Of a DNA stretch of 56,442 nt, positions 52,846 to 56,442 are shown one piece after another. The notes under the pieces were generated by a model. The model was not told the DNA's origin. It made no database searches and saw nothing but the letters and a program-made list of their open reading frames with translations. The DNA is taken from NCBI GenBank assembly GCA_013288325.1, contig JABDCB010000014.1, positions 1 through 56,442 of the forward strand. The letters are read 5' to 3'. The translations under genes and the position numbers were made by a program. Numbering within the stretch: position 1 is the stretch's first letter; each line of letters starts with the position of its first letter. Origin of the DNA: Bacteroidota bacterium. GTDB taxonomy: Bacteria; Bacteroidota; Bacteroidia; Palsa-965.

Positions 52846-52848
52846 GGT

Positions 52849-53979
52849 ATGGATAATTTTGACGAGAAGACCGCAGAAATAAAAAATGAAACCAAGTGTA
52901 AAAATTGCGGAGCCATCCTCAAATTCGCACCAGGAACATCCAGTCTTAAATGTGATTATTGCGGTGTACAAAATGAAATACAAAGTGCTTCCGATCCGGT
53001 AGTAGTGGAGGAAATAGATTTTGAAAAATTCATTCATGAACAGGCCGATTCTGCCGAAACGCATGAAATCAATACCGTTAAATGTACCAGCTGCGGAGCC
53101 ACCACCACCCTTAAACAGGATGTGAGTTCCGACAATTGCCCTTTTTGTGATACCCCCCTGGTCGTTACTTCAGGCAGCTCTACCAAGATTATCAAACCTA
53201 AATATATTCTTCCGTTTAAGATCGATGTAAAGAAGGCTAAGGAATCGTTTCGTAACTGGATTTCAGGTCTCTGGTTTGCTCCGAATGATCTCAAGGCTTA
53301 TGCCGACAGGACCGATAAGATTAACGGAATGTACCTCCCCTACTGGACTTACGACTCCAATACCACCAGCAATTACGTTGGCGAACGTGGTATTTATTAT
53401 ATGGAAACCGTATCGTATGAAACGGTTGATAAAGACGGAGAAACTGTAACGGAAACAAAAGAGGTGCAGCGTATTGCCTGGACTCCTGCTATGGGTACCG
53501 TTTCCAATACTTTTGATGATGTGCTGGTGCTTGCCAGTCAGAGCTTACCGGATAAGTATACCCGTGGATTGGAGCCCTGGGATCTGGATCAGCTGTCCAA
53601 TTTCGATGAGAAGTTTCTGAGCGGTTTCCGTACCGAGAGCTATCAGGTGGATGTGAAAAACGGCTTTGAAAAAGCCAAAGAAGTAATGGCATCTTCTATT
53701 GAAACAACTGTAAAGGAAAATATAGGAGGGGATATACAAAAGGTTATTACTGTTGATACAAGTTATAGAGACATTACATTTAAACATATTCTGCTTCCGA
53801 TCTGGTTAAGCGCTTATCGTTATAACGACAAGGTTTATCACTTCATGGTCAATGGCCGAACAGGAGAAGTTCAGGGTGAACGTCCGTATAGCACTATTAA
53901 AATTGCATTGGCCGTAATCGGTGGAATTGCAGTTTTGGCTACAGCGGCCTACTTTTATCTCCATCACAAACATCATTAA
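52849..53979 (+). CDS. double zinc-ribbon protein with C-terminal membrane anchor (YdjG-like)
   Basis: 376 residues. Two zinc ribbons: C17/C20/C35/C38 and C79/C82/C97/C100 (for example KCKNCGAILKF, LKCDYCG, VKCTSCGATTT, NCPFCDTPLV). A middle domain with YLPYWTYDSNTTSNYVGERG and PIWLSAYRYNDKVYHFMVNG follows, then a C-terminal membrane span (about 352-370) and a His-rich tail (LHHKHH). The fold is often mis-annotated as primosomal protein N'. Gene order SPFH then zinc ribbon suggests a membrane-stress complex like YdjG/YdjI. Confidence 0.88.
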   Translation: MDNFDEKTAEIKNETKCKNCGAILKFAPGTSSLKCDYCGVQNEIQSASDPVVVEEIDFEKFIHEQADSAETHEINTVKCTSCGATTTLKQDVSSDNCPFCDTPLVVTSGSSTKIIKPKYILPFKIDVKKAKESFRNWISGLWFAPNDLKAYADRTDKINGMYLPYWTYDSNTTSNYVGERGIYYMETVSYETVDKDGETVTETKEVQRIAWTPAMGTVSNTFDDVLVLASQSLPDKYTRGLEPWDLDQLSNFDEKFLSGFRTESYQVDVKNGFEKAKEVMASSIETTVKENIGGDIQKVITVDTSYRDITFKHILLPIWLSAYRYNDKVYHFMVNGRTGEVQGERPYSTIKIALAVIGGIAVLATAAYFYLHHKHH

Positions 53980-54053
53980 TCGAAAATAACGGGCGTCAAA
54001 CCTTGAAAAGAGCCCATTGATCTAATTTTTCCACCCCGAAGATCGGAGCGGCT

Positions 54054-54061
54054 TATCTTTG
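54054..54061 (+). promoter_or_regulatory. TAnnTTTG promoter box of the gene at 54072
   Basis: TATCTTTG, 10 bp before the ATG at 54072. Confidence 0.6.
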
Positions 54062-54071
54062 CATCCGATTT

Positions 54072-54533
54072 ATGAAACCATCCCTTTGTAAAGTTCCTTT
54101 TATTTTAGTATTAATTTTCTTTGTCCTGTCGGGCGGTTTGTTTGCCGGTAATGACGTGAACAAAGAGGATATAGGGAAATTCTCATCCGGACGTATCGGA
54201 AAAGAAGATCTGCTTATCGAACTCCCGTCTACCATCCTGAAAGGCAAATCGGAAGAAATCAAGATAAGTTTCAAAAACCCTCACCATGTAAGGTTAAAAG
54301 ACGGAAAGGGAACCATTACCATTATTGTGAATGGCGTTCCTTCTCCCCTTCAGTTTGAAAACGGAAAAGCTGCCCTGAACCATGTTTTTAATGAAGCCGA
54401 TATCTCTATTTATGCCGACGATTTCGAATTTCATGATCAGGTTCATTTTACTACCTATTGGATATTCCTGGTACCGGCAATAGCTCTGGCACTTATCTTT
54501 CTGGGAATCCGTTACCGCAAATCAAAAGTCTGA
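54072..54533 (+). CDS. exported protein with C-terminal membrane anchor, unknown
   Basis: 153 residues. Signal peptide (LCKVPFILVLIFFVLSGG, cleavage near LFAG), a small beta-sandwich-like domain (LLIELPSTILKGKSEEIKIS, GTITIIVNGVPSPLQF) and one membrane span near the end (TYWIFLVPAIALALIFLGIR) with a basic tail. It is thus tethered in the inner membrane, facing the periplasm. No family recognised. Has its own promoter; follows the SPFH/zinc-ribbon pair. Confidence 0.75.
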   Translation: MKPSLCKVPFILVLIFFVLSGGLFAGNDVNKEDIGKFSSGRIGKEDLLIELPSTILKGKSEEIKISFKNPHHVRLKDGKGTITIIVNGVPSPLQFENGKAALNHVFNEADISIYADDFEFHDQVHFTTYWIFLVPAIALALIFLGIRYRKSKV

Positions 54534-54542
54534 GAAGCGTCG

Positions 54543-54550
54543 TATCTTTG
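54543..54550 (+). promoter_or_regulatory. TAnnTTTG promoter box of the gene at 54567
   Basis: TATCTTTG, 16 bp before the ATG at 54567 and 10 bp past the previous stop. Confidence 0.6.
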
Positions 54551-54566
54551 CCTACCTATCCTGGCA

Positions 54567-54980
54567 ATGATGAAATCGTATAGCGACGAAACCATTAAAA
54601 AACTGGCCGAAACCCTGCTCGGGAATACCCTTGCCTATAACTGGCTGGCCGAAAACGCATACAATGAATTACTCGTTCTGGCTTCCCTGATTCGCGGAAA
54701 AAAAGAATCCCTCCGCTGGCTCATGGAAAACAAATATCCTGAACTCGGAGCCTTTGGAAATGCCGTATTGGGTGATAAAAATGCTTTTGAATGGTTGCTC
54801 AAAAACAAAGTAGCGTTGTGGGCCCTTACCGCTCATGCCGGCGACGGAGATAAAAATGCCATGAAAATATTGCTGGATAAAAAACTAAGCGCTTATGTCT
54901 TCCTGGCCCAGGCCATTCAGAAACTGAATGACAGTGATCAGATGGGAGATCTGGAAGCGGCACATAAATTCCAGGGCTGA
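54567..54980 (+). CDS. small helical-repeat protein, unknown
   Basis: 137 residues (start at the first or second of two adjacent ATGs). No signal peptide or membrane span. It is built of short helical repeats with a W-L pattern: AYNWLAENAYNELLVLASL, SLRWLMENKYPELGAFGNAV, AFEWLLKNKVALWALTAHAG, AMKILLDKKLSAYVFLAQAI. Four repeats of about 28 residues suggest a solenoid for protein binding. No known family recognised. Same strand as 55004-55252, which follows after 23 bp. Confidence 0.75.
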   Translation: MMKSYSDETIKKLAETLLGNTLAYNWLAENAYNELLVLASLIRGKKESLRWLMENKYPELGAFGNAVLGDKNAFEWLLKNKVALWALTAHAGDGDKNAMKILLDKKLSAYVFLAQAIQKLNDSDQMGDLEAAHKFQG

Positions 54981-55003
54981 ACTAGAACCTTAATGTATTC
55001 TAT

Positions 55004-55252
55004 ATGAGAATCGTATCAACAATCCCTCATCCTTCCATGCGCATCAGTATATTTCACATGAACGAGAAATACATGGTGAAGTTTGAAGCTGGGCCCATGG
55101 AGCAGACCTATAAATTTGAACAGGGAGAAGTGAAAGGACCGGAAGAGATTGAGAAAATAATGGACGAGGAATTCATGAAAAAAGTACTTGCGCACTTCAA
55201 TACCATGTTCCTTTCTTTTAAGGAAGCGAAACAGAGAACGATTTCAGAATAG
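55004..55252 (+). CDS. small cytosolic protein, unknown
   Basis: 82 residues: beta strands (MRIVSTIPHPSMRISIFHM, KYMVKFEAGPMEQTYKFEQG) then two helices (EIEKIMDEEFMKKVLAHFNT, MFLSFKEAKQRTI). I do not recognise it, but its compact beta-beta-alpha-alpha plan is gene-like and it follows the helical-repeat gene closely. Convergent with the aminotransferase, stops 8 bp apart. Confidence 0.7.
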   Translation: MRIVSTIPHPSMRISIFHMNEKYMVKFEAGPMEQTYKFEQGEVKGPEEIEKIMDEEFMKKVLAHFNTMFLSFKEAKQRTISE

Positions 55253-55260
55253 TAATCCGC

Positions 55261-56442
55261 TTAAAAGGCAGCCAATGCCTTTCTGATAATGCCCACACAC
55301 TCCATCAGCTGATCCTGGGTAATAACCAACGGAGGCGCAAAACGGATGATGTCACCATGAGTAGGCTTGGCAAGTAATCCCAGCTCTTTCATCTTCATAC
55401 ACACTTTCCAGGCATTGCATGCTTCTGTCTCAGCTATTACCAGGGCAGCAAAGAGACCCTTACCGCGTACATTCTTTACCAGTTTAGGAAATTCAGACTG
55501 AATCTTTTTAAGTTCAGAAAGTAACACGGTTCCTAGCTTTTCCGAGTTTTCAGAAAGCTGCTCATCTCTCAATACCGTTAAGCCGGCAATTCCCACCTTA
55601 CACGCAATCGGGTTACCTCCATAAGTGGATCCATGCTGTCCGGCTTTAATACCCAACATAATTTCGTCATTGGCAAGCACTGCCGAAACAGGATAAACAC
55701 CGCCTGAAATGGCTTTACCCAGAATCAGGATATCGGGATGTACCTGTTCATGATCGCAGGCCAGTCTTTTGCCGGTACGTCCTAAACCAGACTGGATTTC
55801 ATCGGCAATGAATAATACATTGTGTTCTTTACACAGTCTGGCACAATCAGCCAGATAACCTGCATCCGGAATAATAACACCCGCCTCGCCCTGCACAGGC
55901 TCTACCAGAAAACCTGCTATGAGCGGATCGTTTTTCAATACGTCTGCCAGCGCCTGTTGGTTATTGTAAGGGATCTTTATAAAGCCCGGAGACAATGGCC
56001 CAAACTTTCCGTAAGAATCAGGATCGGTAGACAGGGAAATAATGGCGATGGTACGTCCATGGAAATTGTTTTCACAGACTACAATTTTGGCTGTATCCTG
56101 TGGGATATTCTTCTTTTCATAGCCCCAGCGGCGAGCCAGTTTAATGGCTGTTTCCACCGCTTCGGCCCCTGTATTCATCGGTAATACCTTATCAAATCCG
56201 AAATAGCCGGTGATAAATTTCTCGTATTCACCCAGACAATCATTATAAAATGCACGACTGGTAAGGCTCAGTTTCCCGGCCTGTTCTATCATCGCACGCA
56301 CGATATAAGGATGACAATGTCCTTGATTAACAGCAGAATACGCTGATAAAAAATCGAAATACTGACGTCCTTCCACATCCCATACAAACACACCTTCCCC
56401 TTTTTCCAGTACAACCGGCAAAGGGTGGTAATTATGGGCTCC
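55261..56442 (-). CDS. rocD: ornithine-oxo-acid aminotransferase (partial, 5' end outside window)
   Basis: The frame is open through the right edge (first visible residues [17 protein letters not shown]), so the start lies outside; an apparent start near 56421 is a Leu codon. Class III PLP aminotransferase: [17 protein letters not shown], the PLP-binding Asp region [14 protein letters not shown], and the Schiff-base Lys in [20 protein letters not shown]. The active-site pattern and [10 protein letters not shown] fit ornithine aminotransferase, which makes glutamate-semialdehyde; other class III enzymes are less likely. About 394 residues are present. Confidence 0.92.
   Translation of the reverse strand, partial: GAHNYHPLPVVLEKGEGVFVWDVEGRQYFDFLSAYSAVNQGHCHPYIVRAMIEQAGKLSLTSRAFYNDCLGEYEKFITGYFGFDKVLPMNTGAEAVETAIKLARRWGYEKKNIPQDTAKIVVCENNFHGRTIAIISLSTDPDSYGKFGPLSPGFIKIPYNNQQALADVLKNDPLIAGFLVEPVQGEAGVIIPDAGYLADCARLCKEHNVLFIADEIQSGLGRTGKRLACDHEQVHPDILILGKAISGGVYPVSAVLANDEIMLGIKAGQHGSTYGGNPIACKVGIAGLTVLRDEQLSENSEKLGTVLLSELKKIQSEFPKLVKNVRGKGLFAALVIAETEACNAWKVCMKMKELGLLAKPTHGDIIRFAPPLVITQDQLMECVGIIRKALAAF

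Overview
The window comes from a member of the Bacteroidota. The evidence is a SusC/SusD outer-membrane pair, a type IX secretion (T9SS) C-terminal sorting domain, the DUF4295 gene next to rpmG and ftsY, a UbiA-type prenyltransferase beside a DUF2520 gene and maf, and many genes preceded by the Bacteroidota -7 promoter box TAnnTTTG instead of a Shine-Dalgarno site. A cytochrome c maturation operon points to a respiring, non-gut lineage. I cannot fix the order. I saw no rRNA, tRNA, CRISPR array, insertion sequence or prophage.

Layout. 1-2750 (minus): operon surE, small membrane protein, lpxB, SpoIID-like gene (cut by the left edge). 2827-4616: secreted protein divergent from rarA. 4641-6701: TPR/PP2C signalling protein. 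6775-7179: a 42-bp tandem repeat array. 7318-10606 (minus): ribosomal cluster rpmB, rpmG, DUF4295, ftsY, split by an aminopeptidase P gene. 10688-14843 (minus): two SGNH proteins and an MBOAT acyltransferase, a probable envelope or polysaccharide O-acylation module. 14923-22244: cinA, DUF4197, two tandem-domain universal stress proteins, nucleoside phosphorylase, SirB1-like protein, DinB-like protein and a secreted protein. 22328-31477: mostly envelope proteins (large beta-propeller protein, outer-membrane proteins, T9SS cargo, OmpA-like protein, lipoprotein). 31488-34028: fabI and recN (minus). 34398-38973: SusC/SusD. 39057-40936: 2H phosphoesterase, Zn-ribbon protein and two overlapping SSB-type genes. 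41037-45724: ccmB, ccmC, ccmD-like, ccmE, ccmF. 45743-48197: DUF2520, UbiA, maf. 48230-51535 (minus): PD40/SPOR-like envelope protein and a YhiN-type flavoprotein. 51661-55252: SPFH/GYF protein, double-zinc-ribbon membrane protein and three small unknown genes. 55261-56442 (minus): ornithine aminotransferase, cut by the right edge.

Most genes are core or housekeeping. The less ordinary signals are: the 42-bp array, whose units can each form a hairpin; arrays of AAATCNT-like heptamers at three intergenic sites; a CcmE with CxxxY instead of HxxxY; a T9SS tail on a protein that starts with a cytosolic-looking Cys-rich domain; the double SSB genes; an inverted repeat centred on the SusCD promoter; and the SPFH/zinc-ribbon cluster. 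Starts were moved from the longest open frame where a promoter box, signal peptide or overlap argued for it. Each such choice is stated in its entry.
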